Assembly: GCF_000613865.1 (NCBI RefSeq)
Contig: NZ_BAJU01000009.1
Location: 1-64,000, forward strand
Length of the DNA: 64,000 bases
Source of the DNA: Acetobacter okinawensis JCM 25146
GTDB taxonomy: Bacteria > Pseudomonadota > Alphaproteobacteria > Acetobacterales > Acetobacteraceae
Direction of reading: 5' to 3'
In this document: in pieces, positions 1 to 10,244 of the stretch
Position numbering within the stretch: position 1 is the stretch's first letter
Layout of the letters: each line of letters begins with the position of its first letter
The notes under the pieces: generated by a model
Seen by the model: the letters and a program-made list of their open reading frames with translations, nothing else
Database searches by the model: none
What the model was told of the DNA's origin: nothing
Made by a program: the position numbers and the translations under genes

Positions 1-651
1 CTGCGTGTGGGCCGGGCGGGCGGGGATATCTTCCTCATCGGTGTTGAGGGTTACAATACTGGGGTTATGGCCCGACCAGAGCCATGTGAGGAACCGCTCG
101 TAAATGCCGGGCTGGAACGCGGGGGGGAAGGGAATGGTGTGGGAGTGGAAGTGATGTGGCTCCGGGGGGGTGTCCTGCGTGTCGGCCACGTCAATCAGAT
201 TATCGGCCACCAGTCGTCCGTCCGGGCCAAACAGGCGGGCATGGGCGTTGGGGCTGGGTTCGGTCAGGCGCTGGAGCAGGGGGCGGGCCAGACTGGCTTC
301 CAGCTCGTAGCCACGGTCCTGTAGCTGCGTGGCATGGGGGTGGGCGGCACGTACCGCACTCTGCCCCAGTGCTCCGGCGTAAATGCGGGCCTGTTCACGC
401 AGAGCCGTAACCTCTGTTGCCAGCAGGCTGTTGCGGAACTGGTTGAGGAACAGGACCGTCAGCCCTAGCAGGGCTAGTGGCAGAATATTGACCAGCAGCA
501 CGCGGCGCATAAGGGGAGAGATCAGCCGTGTGCGCGACGCCTGATAGGCGGCTGTGGCCTCCACCCCGCCATTGTGCGGGCGTTGTCCGGGTATGCGCAG
601 GTTGCGGGCCCGCGCGAACAGATGCGCCAGCAGGGGGGGGCGGTCGGTCAT
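1..651 (-). CDS. chvG: ChvG-type sensor histidine kinase (N-terminal part, runs off the left edge)
   Basis: Amino-terminal 217 residues of a membrane sensor kinase; the reading frame is still open at base 1, so the HisKA and ATPase domains are outside the window. Visible are a basic cytoplasmic N-terminus, a membrane helix at about residues 51-69 (VLLVNILPLALLGLTVLFL) and the start of an extracytoplasmic domain of the kind that senses envelope or pH change in ChvG/ExoS proteins. The ATG at 651 lies 9 bases after the stop of the ChvI regulator, so the two form an operon in the order chvI-chvG. In alphaproteobacteria this pair controls envelope and acid-stress genes; that role here is inferred from the family and from the neighbour. 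Confidence 0.8.
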   Translation of the reverse strand, partial: MTDRPPLLAHLFARARNLRIPGQRPHNGGVEATAAYQASRTRLISPLMRRVLLVNILPLALLGLTVLFLNQFRNSLLATEVTALREQARIYAGALGQSAVRAAHPHATQLQDRGYELEASLARPLLQRLTEPSPNAHARLFGPDGRLVADNLIDVADTQDTPPEPHHFHSHTIPFPPAFQPGIYERFLTWLWSGHNPSIVTLNTDEEDIPARPAHTQ

Positions 652-660
652 GCCCTTGGG

Positions 661-1377
661 TCAGTCTTCCTTGTAGCGGTAGCCAATGCCGTACAGGGTT
701 TCAATCTGGTTGAAGTCATCATCCACCTGACGGAATTTTTTGCGGACCCGCTTGATGTGGCTGTCAATGGTCCGGTCATCCACGTACACTGTGTCCCCGT
801 AGGCGGCGTCAATCAGCTGGTCGCGGGATTTGACCAGACCGGGCCGCTGCGCAAGCGTTTTAACCAGCAGGAATTCGGTTACGGTCAGGGGGACATCCTC
901 CCCTTTCCATGTGCATTTGTGGCGCAGTTCATCAAGGGAGAGGTTGCCCCGTGTGAGCGCTCCGCCACCGGCGGGCGCGCCACTGGCTTCCGCCCGGCTG
1001 ACCTCGTTACGGCGCAGCAGGGCGCGGATGCGCTCCAGCAGCAGGCGCTGGGAGAACGGCTTGGTAATATAGTCATCCGCCCCGAGCCGCAGGCCCATGA
1101 GCTGGTCGACCTCCTCGTTCTTGGAGGACAGGAAGATGACAGGCAGGTTGGAGCGGGTGCGCAGGCGCTGCAAAAGTTCCATGCCGTCCATGCGGGGCAT
1201 CTTAATGTCCAGTATGGCCAGATCGACCGGGTAGGCCGTCAGGCCCTGCAATGCCGACTCGCCATCCGTATAGGTACGGACGTTAAAACCCTCTGCTTCC
1301 AGGGTCATCTGAACCGATGTCAGAATATTGCGATCATCATCAACCAGCGCAATTGTCTGCTTGGTGCGCTCTGTCAT
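661..1377 (-). CDS. chvI: DNA-binding response regulator ChvI (OmpR/PhoB class)
   Basis: A 238-residue two-domain response regulator. The receiver domain (about residues 8-122) has the acidic pocket at D13-D15, the phosphoacceptor D57 in AILDIKMP and the conserved K106 in ITKPFS. The C-terminal winged helix (about 135-236) has the usual OmpR features, including the [17 protein letters not shown] recognition segment typical of ChvI. It is cotranscribed with the ChvG kinase 9 bases downstream. Known relatives act as positive or negative regulators of envelope, exopolysaccharide and acid-response genes. The 190-base gap to divergent grpE holds promoters for both directions. Confidence 0.92.
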   Translation of the reverse strand: MTERTKQTIALVDDDRNILTSVQMTLEAEGFNVRTYTDGESALQGLTAYPVDLAILDIKMPRMDGMELLQRLRTRSNLPVIFLSSKNEEVDQLMGLRLGADDYITKPFSQRLLLERIRALLRRNEVSRAEASGAPAGGGALTRGNLSLDELRHKCTWKGEDVPLTVTEFLLVKTLAQRPGLVKSRDQLIDAAYGDTVYVDDRTIDSHIKRVRKKFRQVDDDFNQIETLYGIGYRYKED

Positions 1378-1395
1378 CGTTTGTGTGTTCCTTCC

Positions 1396-1425
1396 CTTGC
1401 CATCCGCGCAAGCTGCCTAACTTAG
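1396..1425 (+). promoter_or_regulatory. Candidate heat-shock (sigma-32) promoter upstream of grpE
   Basis: CTTG at 1396-1399 is followed 16 bases later by CCTAACTTAG at 1416-1425, which resembles the alphaproteobacterial RpoH pattern CTTG-N17/18-CYTATNTNNG with one mismatch and slightly short spacing. No CIRCE inverted repeat was seen nearby. Position and downstream gene fit; the match is only moderate. Confidence 0.35.
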
Positions 1426-1566
1426 GCGCCGCAGCCGATCCATGCCAAGGGGGGAAAGGCAAGAGACACGCTTTTTTCAGCCCAAGGGCTGTCATGGGCA
1501 AAATCCTGCCCTGCAGGGGGCCAACGGGTCTTGTCGGCGGGTGCGGTGTTGCCTACTTCTTTCTGC

Positions 1567-2148
1567 ATGACCCAAGATACAGAACCCACACAGGTCGAGA
1601 CCCCGGTAGAACCGGCTCCGGCCGAACAGGCTGCCCCCCAGCATGAGGGTGCAGCCGAGAGCACTGCCGATGCGCGTGTACAGGACCTTGAACGCACCGT
1701 AACGGAGTTCAAGGAAAAATGGCTGCGCGCGGAAGCGGAAAACCAGAACCTGATGGCCCGCGCCAAGCGCGATGTGGACGATGCCCGCCAGTATGCGGTG
1801 CAGAAGTTTGCGCGCGATGTGGTGGAGGCGGCAGAAAATCTGCGTCGCGCACTCGACAGCCTGCCCGCCCCGACAGAGGGTGAGGATACGGTTGTTACCA
1901 AAATGCGCGAGGGGATTGAGAGCACCGAGCGCTCCTTCCTGTCCATTCTGGAACGGCATGGCATCAAGAGCGACAACCCTGCGGGCAAAGCGTTTGACGC
2001 CAACCTGCATCAGGCCATGGCTGAGCAGCCGAGTGCGGAGCATGCGCCCGGTACGGTCATGCAGGCATGGACGCCCACATGGACGTTGCATGGCCGCCTG
2101 CTCAAGCCCGCCATGGTGGTTGTAGCCAAGGGTGCCGGCGCACAGTAA
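1567..2148 (+). CDS. grpE: GrpE, nucleotide exchange factor for DnaK
   Basis: GrpE releases ADP from DnaK. The 193-residue protein begins with an acidic Pro/Glu-rich tail (MTQDTEPTQVETPVEP), then a long helical region (about residues 40-110, KEKWLRAEAENQNLMARAKRD) and the compact beta domain ending VVVAKGAGAQ. The ATG at 1567 is preferred over an in-frame TTG at 1531 because the latter would add 12 residues without a family match. No strong ribosome site is visible. It sits 193 bases before dnaK, separated by two hairpins and a heat-shock-like promoter, and probably belongs to the same heat-induced regulon. Confidence 0.93.
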   Translation: MTQDTEPTQVETPVEPAPAEQAAPQHEGAAESTADARVQDLERTVTEFKEKWLRAEAENQNLMARAKRDVDDARQYAVQKFARDVVEAAENLRRALDSLPAPTEGEDTVVTKMREGIESTERSFLSILERHGIKSDNPAGKAFDANLHQAMAEQPSAEHAPGTVMQAWTPTWTLHGRLLKPAMVVVAKGAGAQ

Positions 2149-2156
2149 CGCTGCGG

Positions 2157-2220
2157 GGCGGGAAGGATAAAAACCTTTCCGCCGTGTGGTTTTTCCTTCT
2201 TGAAAAAGGGAAAACCACAC
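2157..2220. repeat. Two consecutive hairpins between grpE and dnaK
   Basis: GGCGGGAAGG (2157-2166) pairs with CCTTTCCGCC (2174-2183) with one mismatch; directly next to it GTGTGGTTTTTCC (2184-2196) pairs with GGGAAAACCACAC (2208-2220). Neither ends in a clean T-run on the plus strand. They may be an intergenic repeat unit, an mRNA-stability element at the end of grpE, or an inefficient terminator. Confidence 0.5.
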
Positions 2221-2231
2221 CATACATCTGG

Positions 2232-2258
2232 CTTGTCATTGTGGTTGCGCCCCGGTTT
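2232..2258 (+). promoter_or_regulatory. Candidate sigma-32 promoter of dnaK
   Basis: CTTGTC at 2232-2237 and CCCCGGTTTT beginning at 2250 resemble the heat-shock promoter boxes CTTGAA and CCCCATTT with about 12 bases between them. It would give a leader of roughly 75 bases before the dnaK TTG. Function is inferred from position. Confidence 0.4.
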
Positions 2259-2340
2259 TGTCCGGGCACACCCGGTTACGATAAAAAAGGGCTTTATCTG
2301 ATGCTTCGGGTCGGATGAAGTCGCTACAAGGAGCACGAAA

Positions 2341-4251
2341 TTGAGCAAAGTCATTGGTATCGACCTCGGCACCACCAACTCCTGCGTGGCCGTGCGCGAA
2401 GGTAACGAAACAAAAGTCATCGAAAACAGCGAAGGCGCACGCACAACGCCGTCCATGGTCGCTTTCACCGAAGGGGGTGAAATGCTGGTCGGGCAGGCCG
2501 CAAAGCGTCAGGCTGTTACCAACCCTACCAACACTCTTTATGCCGTAAAGCGCCTGATCGGCCGCCGTTTTGATGATGCAACCGTCCAGAAGGACAAGGG
2601 CATGGTGCCCTACAGCATTGTCAAAGGCGACAATGGCGATGCATGGGTCGAGGCACGCGGCACAAACTACGCCCCCTCCCAGATTTCCGCCTTCATTCTG
2701 GGCAAGATGAAGGAAACTGCGGAATCCTACCTTGGTGAAAAAGTCACGCAGGCCGTTATTACGGTTCCCGCGTACTTTAACGATGCCCAGCGTCAGGCAA
2801 CCAAGGATGCAGGCCGCATTGCCGGTCTGGAAGTGCTGCGTATCATCAACGAACCCACCGCAGCGGCTCTGGCTTACGGGCTGGAAAAAAAGAGCGGCGG
2901 CACCGTGGCCGTGTATGACCTTGGTGGTGGTACGTTCGACGTATCCGTGCTGGAAATTTCTGACGGCGTGATCGAAGTAAAATCTACCAACGGGGACACC
3001 TTCCTCGGTGGGGAAGACTTTGATAACCGGATCATCGCGTTTCTGGCTGACGAGTTCAAGCGCGAGCAGGGCATTGACCTGCGCTCCGACAAGCTGGCTC
3101 TGCAGCGCCTGAAGGAAGCCGCAGAAAAAGCCAAGATCGAGCTGTCCTCCTCCAAGGAAACCGAAATCAACCTGCCGTTCATCACGGCGGATGCCTCCGG
3201 TCCCAAGCACCTTGTGGTCAAGCTGAGCCGCGCCAAGCTGGAAAGCCTTGTGGATGACCTGATCAGCCGCACGCTTGAACCCTGCAAAGCCGCGCTGAAG
3301 GATGCCGGTCTGTCCGCTTCGGGGATTGATGAAGTCATTCTGGTCGGCGGTATGACCCGCATGCCCAAGGTGATTGAAACGGTTAAGGAATTCTTTGGCA
3401 AAGACCCTGCCCGCAACGTGAACCCGGATGAAGTGGTTGCTATTGGTGCCGCCATTCAGGGGGCTGTGCTCAAGGGTGATGTCAAGGACGTTCTGCTGCT
3501 TGACGTAACCCCCCTGTCTTTGGGGATTGAAACCCTCGGTGGCGTGTTCACCCGCCTGATTGACCGTAACACCACCATTCCGACCAAGAAGAGCCAGGTG
3601 TTCTCCACGGCGGAAGACAATCAGGGCGCTGTGACCATTAAGGTCTATCAGGGCGAGCGCGAAATGGCGGCGGACAACAAGCTGCTTGGCAACTTCGACC
3701 TGACCGGCATTCCCGCAGCACCGCGTGGCGTACCCCAGATTGAAGTGACCTTTGATATTGACGCAAACGGCATTGTGTCCGTTTCCGCCAAGGATAAGGC
3801 GACTGGCAAGGAACAGCAGATCAAGATCCAGGCATCTGGTGGTCTGTCGGACAATGACATCGAAAAGATGGTCAAGGACGCTGAAGCCAACGCAGCAGCC
3901 GATAAGGCCAAGCGTGAGCAGGTGGAAGCCCGCAATAGCGCTGAATCCCTTGTGCATCAGGTCGAAAAGTCTCTGGCTGACGTGGGTGACAAGGTGCCTG
4001 CGGCTGACAAGTCCGAAGCCGAAAGCGCCATTGCCGCCGTTAAGTCCGCTCTGGAAGGTACAGATGTGGACGCGCTCAAGAGCGCAACCGAACGTCTGAC
4101 GCAGGCCGCCATGAAGGTGGGTGAAGCCGCCTACAAGGCTGGTCAGGAAGCTGAAGGTGCAGAAGCCGGTGCCGCTGCTGGTGCCAAGGCTGATGAAAAA
4201 GACATCGTTGACGCCGACTTTGAAGACGTGAACGAAAACAAGAAGTCCTGA
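2341..4251 (+). CDS. dnaK: DnaK, Hsp70 chaperone
   Basis: A full-length 636-residue Hsp70. The ATPase domain starts [13 protein letters not shown] and contains the adenine/phosphate motifs [14 protein letters not shown] and [10 protein letters not shown]; the substrate-binding domain follows from about residue 390 ([16 protein letters not shown]) and ends in a helical lid and [13 protein letters not shown] tail. The start codon is TTG at 2341, supported by AAGGAG seven bases upstream and by the exact N-terminus expected for the family. It works with GrpE upstream and DnaJ downstream. A terminator-like hairpin at 4312-4346 separates it from dnaJ, which may tune the ratio of the two proteins. 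Confidence 0.97.
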   Translation: MSKVIGIDLGTTNSCVAVREGNETKVIENSEGARTTPSMVAFTEGGEMLVGQAAKRQAVTNPTNTLYAVKRLIGRRFDDATVQKDKGMVPYSIVKGDNGDAWVEARGTNYAPSQISAFILGKMKETAESYLGEKVTQAVITVPAYFNDAQRQATKDAGRIAGLEVLRIINEPTAAALAYGLEKKSGGTVAVYDLGGGTFDVSVLEISDGVIEVKSTNGDTFLGGEDFDNRIIAFLADEFKREQGIDLRSDKLALQRLKEAAEKAKIELSSSKETEINLPFITADASGPKHLVVKLSRAKLESLVDDLISRTLEPCKAALKDAGLSASGIDEVILVGGMTRMPKVIETVKEFFGKDPARNVNPDEVVAIGAAIQGAVLKGDVKDVLLLDVTPLSLGIETLGGVFTRLIDRNTTIPTKKSQVFSTAEDNQGAVTIKVYQGEREMAADNKLLGNFDLTGIPAAPRGVPQIEVTFDIDANGIVSVSAKDKATGKEQQIKIQASGGLSDNDIEKMVKDAEANAAADKAKREQVEARNSAESLVHQVEKSLADVGDKVPAADKSEAESAIAAVKSALEGTDVDALKSATERLTQAAMKVGEAAYKAGQEAEGAEAGAAAGAKADEKDIVDADFEDVNENKKS

Positions 4252-4311
4252 TCGGACGTATGCAGCCTATGGGGCCATGTGACATGCATGGCCTCAATGC
4301 ATTTTCTATGC

Positions 4312-4346
4312 GGCGTCCGTGCTTTTTATAAGGCGGACGCCTTTTT
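4312..4346 (+). terminator. Attenuator or terminator between dnaK and dnaJ
   Basis: GGCGTCCG (4312-4319) pairs with CGGACGCC (4334-4341) and is followed by TTTTT. The loop is 14 bases. Since dnaJ follows 60 bases on, partial termination is likely. Confidence 0.6.
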
Positions 4347-4406
4347 ACGTTTTACATTCTGGACAGATGCTGTGCTCATGCAAGAGGCAGCCCCAAGAGG
4401 ACTTTC

Positions 4407-5541
4407 ATGGCTACTAAGCTTGATTACTACGAAATTCTTGAGGTAACCCGCACGGCCTCTGGCGAGGAAATTAAAAAAGCCTATCGCAAGCTGGCCATGA
4501 AGTTCCATCCCGACCGTAATCCGGGGGATGATGCGGCGGAGGCCAAGTTCAAGGAAATCAATCAGGCTTACGATGTGCTCAAGGACGAGCAGAAGCGCGC
4601 CGCCTACGACCGCTTTGGCCATGCTGCGTTTGAAGGGGGTGGCCCGGGGCCGGGCGGGTTTGACTTTAACGGGTTTGGTGGCGGCGGTCTGGGCGATATT
4701 TTCGAACAGATGTTTGGAGACATGATGGGCCGCCGTGGAGGACAGGCCCGGAGTGGGAACGACATTCAGACCCATGTCGAAATTACGCTCGAAGAAGCGT
4801 TTGCAGGCGTTGAAAAAGATGTGCGGGTCATCACCCGTGTAGCGTGTGATACCTGCCACGGCACAGGCTCCAACAGCGGTGCCGCAGGGGTGGAAACCTG
4901 CCCAAGCTGCCATGGTGCAGGCAAGGTGCGCGCGCAGCAGGGCTTTTTTGTGGTGGAACGGGCTTGCCCGACCTGCCATGGCGCTGGCCGGGTGGTCAAG
5001 GACCCCTGCAAGGCCTGCCGTGGGGAAGGGACCGTGGAGCAGGAACGGACCATTAAGGTGCAGATCCCCGCAGGTGGAGGATGGCACACGCATCCGCCTG
5101 ACTGGCGAGGGCGAGGCCGGTGGCAATGGCGTGCCAGCGGGCGACCTGTATGTGCATGTCTCTGTTTCTGAGCACTCCATTTTCCAGCGTGATGGGGCCA
5201 ATGTGTATTGCCGCGTACCCCTGCGCATGGCGCAGGCTGCTCTGGGCACGGAAATAGAAGTGCCTGTGATTGATGGCGGGCGCACCAGTGTTAAAATTCC
5301 GGCCGGAACACAGACCGGCGCGCATTTCCGCCTGCGGGGCAAGGGGTTCTCGGTCCTGCGTTCGAGTGCGCGGGGGGATATGTATATTCAGGTCACAGTG
5401 GAAACGCCGCAGGTGCTGACCAAGCGCCAGCGCGAACTGCTGGAAGAATTTGAGAAAGAAGCGGGGGAGGATGTCAAGCACAGCCCCGAACACACGGGGT
5501 TCTTCCGTCGTGTGCGTGATTTCTTTGAGGGATCGGAATAA
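4407..5541 (+). CDS. dnaJ: DnaJ, Hsp40 co-chaperone (reading frame broken near 5075)
   Basis: DnaJ stimulates the DnaK ATPase and delivers substrates. The J domain has the HPD motif ([10 protein letters not shown]), followed by a Gly/Phe region and four zinc repeats ([32 protein letters not shown]). The frame from 4407 is lost in GCAGGTGGAGGATGGC at 5070-5084, and the rest of the protein ([16 protein letters not shown] to FFEGSE) continues in the next frame to 5541. The family expects PAGVEDG here, so loss of one GT unit from a GTGT sequence would explain it. With the correction the protein is about 378 residues, normal length. An assembly error is more likely than a real mutation, because both halves are perfectly conserved. 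Confidence 0.88.
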
Positions 5542-5546
5542 GACAG

Positions 5547-6325
5547 ATGCGTATTGGCATTGCAGGGATTACAGGCCGCGTAGGACAACTGCTGATTGAA
5601 GAGGTGCGGGCGGCAGGTGCAACTGTTGCAGGGGGCACCACGCGCGCGCCAGAACAGGCCACAGGCTGGCAGCCGAGGTTCCATTATTTACCAGCATGTC
5701 TGCTCTGGCGGAAAAATGCGACGTGGTGATTGACTTCACCCATGCAGATACAGTCGTTTCCAGCGCCAGAGCTCTGGTCGGTACCGGCGTTGCGTGGGTG
5801 CTGGGCACCACAGGCCTGTCGGCGGAGCAGCTGGGGGCGTTGCAGGAGGCATCCGGTCATATGACTGTGGTGCACGCGGCCAATTTTTCGCCCGGTGTTA
5901 CGCTGGTGCAGCGTCTTGCCAGGATGATGGGGCAGGCTCTCCCCGCAGAAACCTATGATGCAGAAATTGTGGAGATGCACCACAGGCAGAAGGTGGATGC
6001 CCCATCCGGCACGGCGCTGGCTATTGGTCAGGCGGTAGCTCTTGGCCGCGGCGTGGCGCTGGAAGACGTGCGTGAAAGTGGGCGTGATGGCCTGACCGGC
6101 CCCCGCCAGACGGGCGCCATTGGCTTTGCCGCCCTGCGTGGTGGGCAGATTGTGGGCGAACATGACGTTCTTTTCACATCTGCGGATGAGCAGATTACCC
6201 TGTCGCACCGTTCGTTCAACCGCCGCATCTACGCAACAGGTGCGGTGCGGGCGGCATTGTGGACAAAAGGGCGGGAAGCCGGCCTTTACAACATGGAAGA
6301 TGTGCTGGGTCTGCCGCCGCTGTAA
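5547..6325 (+). CDS. dapB: 4-hydroxy-tetrahydrodipicolinate reductase DapB (frame broken near 5677)
   Basis: DapB reduces the cyclic lysine/diaminopimelate precursor with NAD(P)H. The N-terminus MRIGIAGITGRVGQLL carries the Rossmann GxxGxxG, and the catalytic region HHRQKVDAPSGTA is intact. The first frame ends prematurely after TGWQPR; restoring one G in the GG at 5677-5678 gives TGWQPRVPLFTSMSALAEK and joins it to the frame that runs to 6325. Reconstructed length is 259 residues, slightly shorter than E. coli DapB but typical for alphaproteobacteria. It starts 5 bases after dnaJ, so it may be cotranscribed with it. Essential gene, so the shift is probably a sequencing error. Confidence 0.88.
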
Positions 6326-6348
6326 GCATGTGCCTGTCTGTTCAGCGC

Positions 6349-6393
6349 ATGCCCCGCGTTTGGCGCAGGGCTGAAAACAGGGGCTTGTTTTTT
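6349..6393 (+). terminator. Possible terminator after dapB
   Basis: GCCCC near 6350 can pair with GGGGC before a TTGTTTTTT run, with an inner CCCGCG/GCGCAGGG hairpin. The structure is imperfect. Confidence 0.35.
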
Positions 6394-6398
6394 GTGGC

Positions 6399-6463
6399 GG
6401 GGCCGTATGGCTCTTGACCATTACAGTCTATAACGCCATACGGTCCCGTCCCCTTTTTTGGGG
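6399..6463 (+). promoter_or_regulatory. Structured leader of metK
   Basis: GGCCGTATGG (6401-6410) pairs with CCATACGG (6436-6443) across a 25-base loop, and a second small hairpin CCCC-TTTTTT-GGGG follows at about 6450-6463, 50 bases before the metK ATG. It does not resemble the SAM-I or SAM-II riboswitch cores that I know. It could be an attenuator; function is unknown. Confidence 0.35.
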
Positions 6464-6512
6464 ATGGTTACCTGTTTCCTTTTTTCACTGGCGTGGGGCG
6501 AACGGCACCATC

Positions 6513-7699
6513 ATGCGTAAAGACGGCGATTTTCTGTTTACTTCGGAATCTGTTTCTGAAGGTCATCCCGATAAAGTTGCTGACCGGATCAGCGATACCG
6601 TTCTGGACGCGTATCTGGCGGCGGATCCTGAAGCCCGCGTGGCGTGTGAAACGCTGGTAACGACCAACCGTATCGTTATGGCTGGTGAGGTGCGCGGGCC
6701 TGAATCCGTTACATCCGAACAGCTGATCCACCTGGCGCGTGAAGCGGTCAAGGACATCGGCTACGATCAGGAGGGTTTCTCCTGGCGTCATGCCGAGGCC
6801 TCCAACTACCTGCATGCTCAGTCCGCTGACATTGCCGTAGGTGTGGACAGCACATCGGACAAGGACGAAGGTGCAGGCGATCAGGGCATCATGTTCGGTT
6901 ATGCCTCTAACGAGACAGACACCCTCATGCCTGCGCCGCTGTATTATGCGCACCGCATCCTGCACACCATCCGCGACCTGCGCCGCGCTGGCGATGCGCG
7001 CGTTGCTGGCCTCCAGCCCGACGCCAAAAGCCAGGTAACCCTGCGCTACGTCAACGGTCGCCCGGTGGGCGCGACCTCGGTCGTAATTTCCACACAGCAT
7101 GATGAAGGTGCGGACCAGAACGCCCTGCGCGAGCGTCTGCTGGACGTGACCCGTGGTGTGCTGCCCGAAGCTGGATGCCGCCGGAAAACGAATTTTACGC
7201 CAACCCGACCGGCGTATTCGTGATTGGTGGTCCCGATGGCGACTGCGGCCTGACAGGGCGTAAAATCATTGTGGACACCTACGGTGGTGCTGCTCCGCAT
7301 GGTGGTGGCGCATTCTCCGGCAAGGACCCGACCAAGGTTGACCGCTCCGCAGCATATGCCTGCCGCTACCTTGCCAAGAACGTTGTGGCGGCCGGTCTGG
7401 CTGACCGCTGCACCATCCAGCTGTCCTACGCTATTGGCGTGTCCCATCCGCTGTCCGTTTACGTGGACCTGGATGAGAGCGGCAAGGATGTGGACGAAGC
7501 CCGTCTGGGCGAAGTCCTGCGTGAGGTCATGGACCTGACGCCGCGCGGCATTCGCAAGCACCTGCGTCTGAACCGTCCGATCTATGCGACCACGTCCGCA
7601 TATGGTCACTTCGGTCGTACGCCGGACGACAAGCTGGATACCTTTACGTGGGAACGCACCGATCTGGTGGATTCCCTGCGCAGCGCACTGAAGCGTTGA
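6513..7699 (+). CDS. metK: S-adenosylmethionine synthetase MetK (frame broken at 7170)
   Basis: MetK makes SAM from methionine and ATP. The ATG at 6513 gives the family N-terminus [20 protein letters not shown], with the ATP motif [12 protein letters not shown] and the loop [16 protein letters not shown]. The frame is lost at GAAGCTGG: adding one G (GAAGGCTGG, 7170) yields [18 protein letters not shown] and connects to the frame ending at 7699, which holds [18 protein letters not shown]. Reconstructed length is about 395 residues, normal. An extended reading frame exists upstream to 6414 but has no family match. The base loss in a universally essential gene points to an assembly error. Confidence 0.92.
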
Positions 7700-7717
7700 T
7701 ATAAAGGTAGCGTGCTC

Positions 7718-8454
7718 ATGACGGAGGCAAAAGGTCAGGCTATTACTGGCCAGCCCGAAGCAGTGGATGTAAAGCCCCCGCCGGAAAGGTGTATGGCCGC
7801 CAGCGTGGGCATCCGCTCCGCCCCCGTCAGGAACGCCTGCTGGACGAAACGCTGCCACGCCTGCGGTTTCCGCTGGATAAGGCAGCAGACCCAGCCTCTG
7901 TTTTTGGCCATGCGCCACAGCAGATCTGGTTCGAGGTCGGTTTTGGTGGGGGCGAGCATGTGCTGGCCCAGACCAAAGCCCACCCCGAGGTCGGCTATAT
8001 AGCCTCCGAAGTTTTTCATAACGGCCTGTGCTCGCTGCTCAACAAGCTTGTGCCAGTGGAGCAGGAAGCAACCGCTCCACTGCCGGATATGCTCCGCTTG
8101 TGGGATGATGATGCGCGGCTGGTGTTGCGGGCATTGCCGGATGCCAGTCTGGACCGCCTGTTCCTGATGTTCCCGGACCCATGGCCCAAGGCCCGCCATG
8201 CAAAGCGCCGTTTTGTGCACCCGCAGAATGTGGAACTCTGTGCGCGTGTGCTCAAACCCGGCGCCATCTGGCGTGTGGCCAGCGATGACCCGACCTATCA
8301 GGCATGGGTGGAGGAAGTCATGTCCGCCCAGCCATATTTTGAAGCACCACCACCCGCCACGACCCGGCCGGATGGATGGTTCCCTACCCGGTATGAGGCC
8401 AAGGCCATAGCCGCTGGCCGCCAGCCGCTTTACTGGACGTTTACCCGCCGTTAG
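7718..8454 (+). CDS. trmB: tRNA (guanine-N7-)-methyltransferase TrmB (frame broken near 7790)
   Basis: TrmB methylates G46 in the variable loop of tRNAs using SAM, made by MetK encoded just upstream. The SAM-binding EVGFGGGEH and the signature FPDPWPKARHAKRR are both present. The conserved body is open from a GTG at 7789, but the N-terminal piece from ATG 7718 (MTEAKGQAITGQPEAVDV) reads in another frame; restoring one T (AGGTTGTATGG) gives KPPPERLYGRQRGHPL and a single protein of about 245 residues. That reconstruction is likely but the GTG start cannot be excluded. It lies 18 bases after metK and is probably cotranscribed with it. Confidence 0.85.
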
Positions 8455-8547
8455 GCGGTGTCCACTTCTTTGTCCCGGTTGGTTGCCTGCGTGCGGCATG
8501 TTGGCTAATCAGCCGCATTACGTTTTTGCCGTGCGAAAGGTCCACCC

Positions 8548-10125
8548 ATGAGCCAGACGACGCTTCCTATCCGTCGTGCCCTTATTTCCGTCTCCGATAA
8601 AGCAGGTCTGCTGGACCTGGCCCGTGCCCTTGTGGCGCAGGGGGCGGAAATCCTGTCCACGGGCGGTTCCGCCAAAGCCCTGCGTGATGCAGGGGTGCCT
8701 GTGACGGAAGTATCGGATTACACGGGCTTTCCTGAAATTCTGGATGGGCGCGTTAAAACTCTGGTGCCCAAAATTCATGGGGGCATTCTTGGTCGTCGTG
8801 ACCTGCCAGCCCACGTGGCGCAGATGCACGAGCACGGCATTGGCCCGATCGATCTGGTGGCAGTGAACCTGTATCCGTTTGAAAAAACGGTTGCCTCTGG
8901 TGCGGATGCAGAAACCTGCATTGAAAATATTGATATTGGCGGCCCGGCCCTGATCCGTGCTGCGGCCAAGAACCACGCGCACGTGGTGGTGCTGACCGAC
9001 CCCGCCCAGTATGAAGGGCTGATTGACGCATTGGGCAATGGCGGCACCACGCTGGACACGCGCCGCTTTTACGCCGGAGCAGCCTATGCCCGTACGGCTG
9101 CGTATGACGCTGCCATTGCCGCATGGTTTGCAGCACAGGCGCAGGATGCGTTCCCCGAGCGTTTTGCCCTTGCTGGCCAGCGGGCTGAAATCCTGCGGTA
9201 TGGCGAAAACCCCCACCAGCAGGCTGCTTTCTACCGCGATGGCAGCACGCGTCCCGGCGTTGCAACGGCGGTGCAGGTGCAGGGCAAAGCACTGTCTTAT
9301 AACAACATCAACGACACGGATGCAGCGTTTGAGGCTGTGGCCGAGTTTGACGAACCCGCAGTGGTCATTGTCAAACATGCCAACCCTTGCGGGGTTGCCG
9401 TTTCCAGCGCGTTGACCACGGCCTGGGATCAGGCCCTGCGGTGTGACCCGGTTTCTGCCTTTGGTGGCATTGTTGCGCTTAACCGCCCGCTTGATGCTGC
9501 TACGGCGGAAAAAATTTCCACCATCTTTACCGAAGTCATTGTCGCCCCGGATGCGGCAGAAGATGCCAAAGCCCTGCTGGCGCGCAAAAAAAACCTGCGT
9601 CTGCTCCTTACGGGTGGCCTGCCTGACCCGACGGCGGCTGGTACGGTCGTGCGTTCAGTTGCCGGGGGCTTTTTGGCCCAGACGCGTGATAACGGGCGTA
9701 TTGCCCCCGAAGCGCTCAAGGTTGTGACCAAGCGCAAACCGACCGAGCAGGAAATGCAGGACCTGATCTTTGCATTCCGGGTGGCCAAGCACGTCAAATC
9801 CAACGCCATTGTATATGCCAAGGACCGCACAACGGTTGGTATTGGGGCAGGCCAGATGAGCCGCGTGGATTCTGCACGGATTGCCGCAAGCAAAAGCGGG
9901 GAGGCGGCGAAGGCTGCTGGCCAGTCTGCACCTCTGACGCAGGGCTCGGTGGCAGCGTCTGATGCGTTCTTCCCCTTTGCTGATGGGCTGGAAACCATTG
10001 TGGCTGCCGGTGCAACGGCCGTCATCCAGCCCGGTGGTTCCATCCGTGATGATGAGGTGATTGCCGCAGCCGATGCCGCGGGTATTGCCATGGTGTTTAC
10101 TGGTATGCGTCATTTCCGCCACTGA
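8548..10125 (+). CDS. purH: Bifunctional AICAR formyltransferase / IMP cyclohydrolase PurH
   Basis: PurH carries out the last two steps of IMP synthesis. The 525-residue protein is intact. The N-terminal cyclohydrolase (MGS-like) domain shows [18 protein letters not shown] and [11 protein letters not shown]; the C-terminal formyltransferase domain has the [11 protein letters not shown] motif and [10 protein letters not shown] near the end. It is preceded by a 93-base gap after trmB. Nothing unusual in length or composition. Confidence 0.96.
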   Translation: MSQTTLPIRRALISVSDKAGLLDLARALVAQGAEILSTGGSAKALRDAGVPVTEVSDYTGFPEILDGRVKTLVPKIHGGILGRRDLPAHVAQMHEHGIGPIDLVAVNLYPFEKTVASGADAETCIENIDIGGPALIRAAAKNHAHVVVLTDPAQYEGLIDALGNGGTTLDTRRFYAGAAYARTAAYDAAIAAWFAAQAQDAFPERFALAGQRAEILRYGENPHQQAAFYRDGSTRPGVATAVQVQGKALSYNNINDTDAAFEAVAEFDEPAVVIVKHANPCGVAVSSALTTAWDQALRCDPVSAFGGIVALNRPLDAATAEKISTIFTEVIVAPDAAEDAKALLARKKNLRLLLTGGLPDPTAAGTVVRSVAGGFLAQTRDNGRIAPEALKVVTKRKPTEQEMQDLIFAFRVAKHVKSNAIVYAKDRTTVGIGAGQMSRVDSARIAASKSGEAAKAAGQSAPLTQGSVAASDAFFPFADGLETIVAAGATAVIQPGGSIRDDEVIAAADAAGIAMVFTGMRHFRH

Positions 10126-10244
10126 CGCGCTTTTCCCGCTCTTGCGGGAATGGCTTTTCGTGGCAGATTATGCAGACGAGTCTCACGCATTGCCGCGCCT
10201 TGCCCGTTTTGGGGCAGGGTGCGCCTGTCCTTAGTGGTTGTTTC

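Noticed and set aside
574-1425. 283-codon frame antisense to chvI
   Set aside because: Shadow of the response-regulator gene in GC-rich DNA; no ribosome site or domain.
2236-3957. 573-codon open frame antisense to dnaK
   Set aside because: It mirrors the codon pattern of dnaK, has no start signal and no protein-like motifs; dnaK on the other strand is certain.
6399-6512. Known SAM riboswitch upstream of metK
   Set aside because: Neither the SAM-I multi-branched core nor the SAM-II pseudoknot pattern can be traced.
6414-6512. 33-residue N-terminal extension of MetK
   Set aside because: Lies in the leader hairpins and has no counterpart in MetK; ATG 6513 gives the exact family start.
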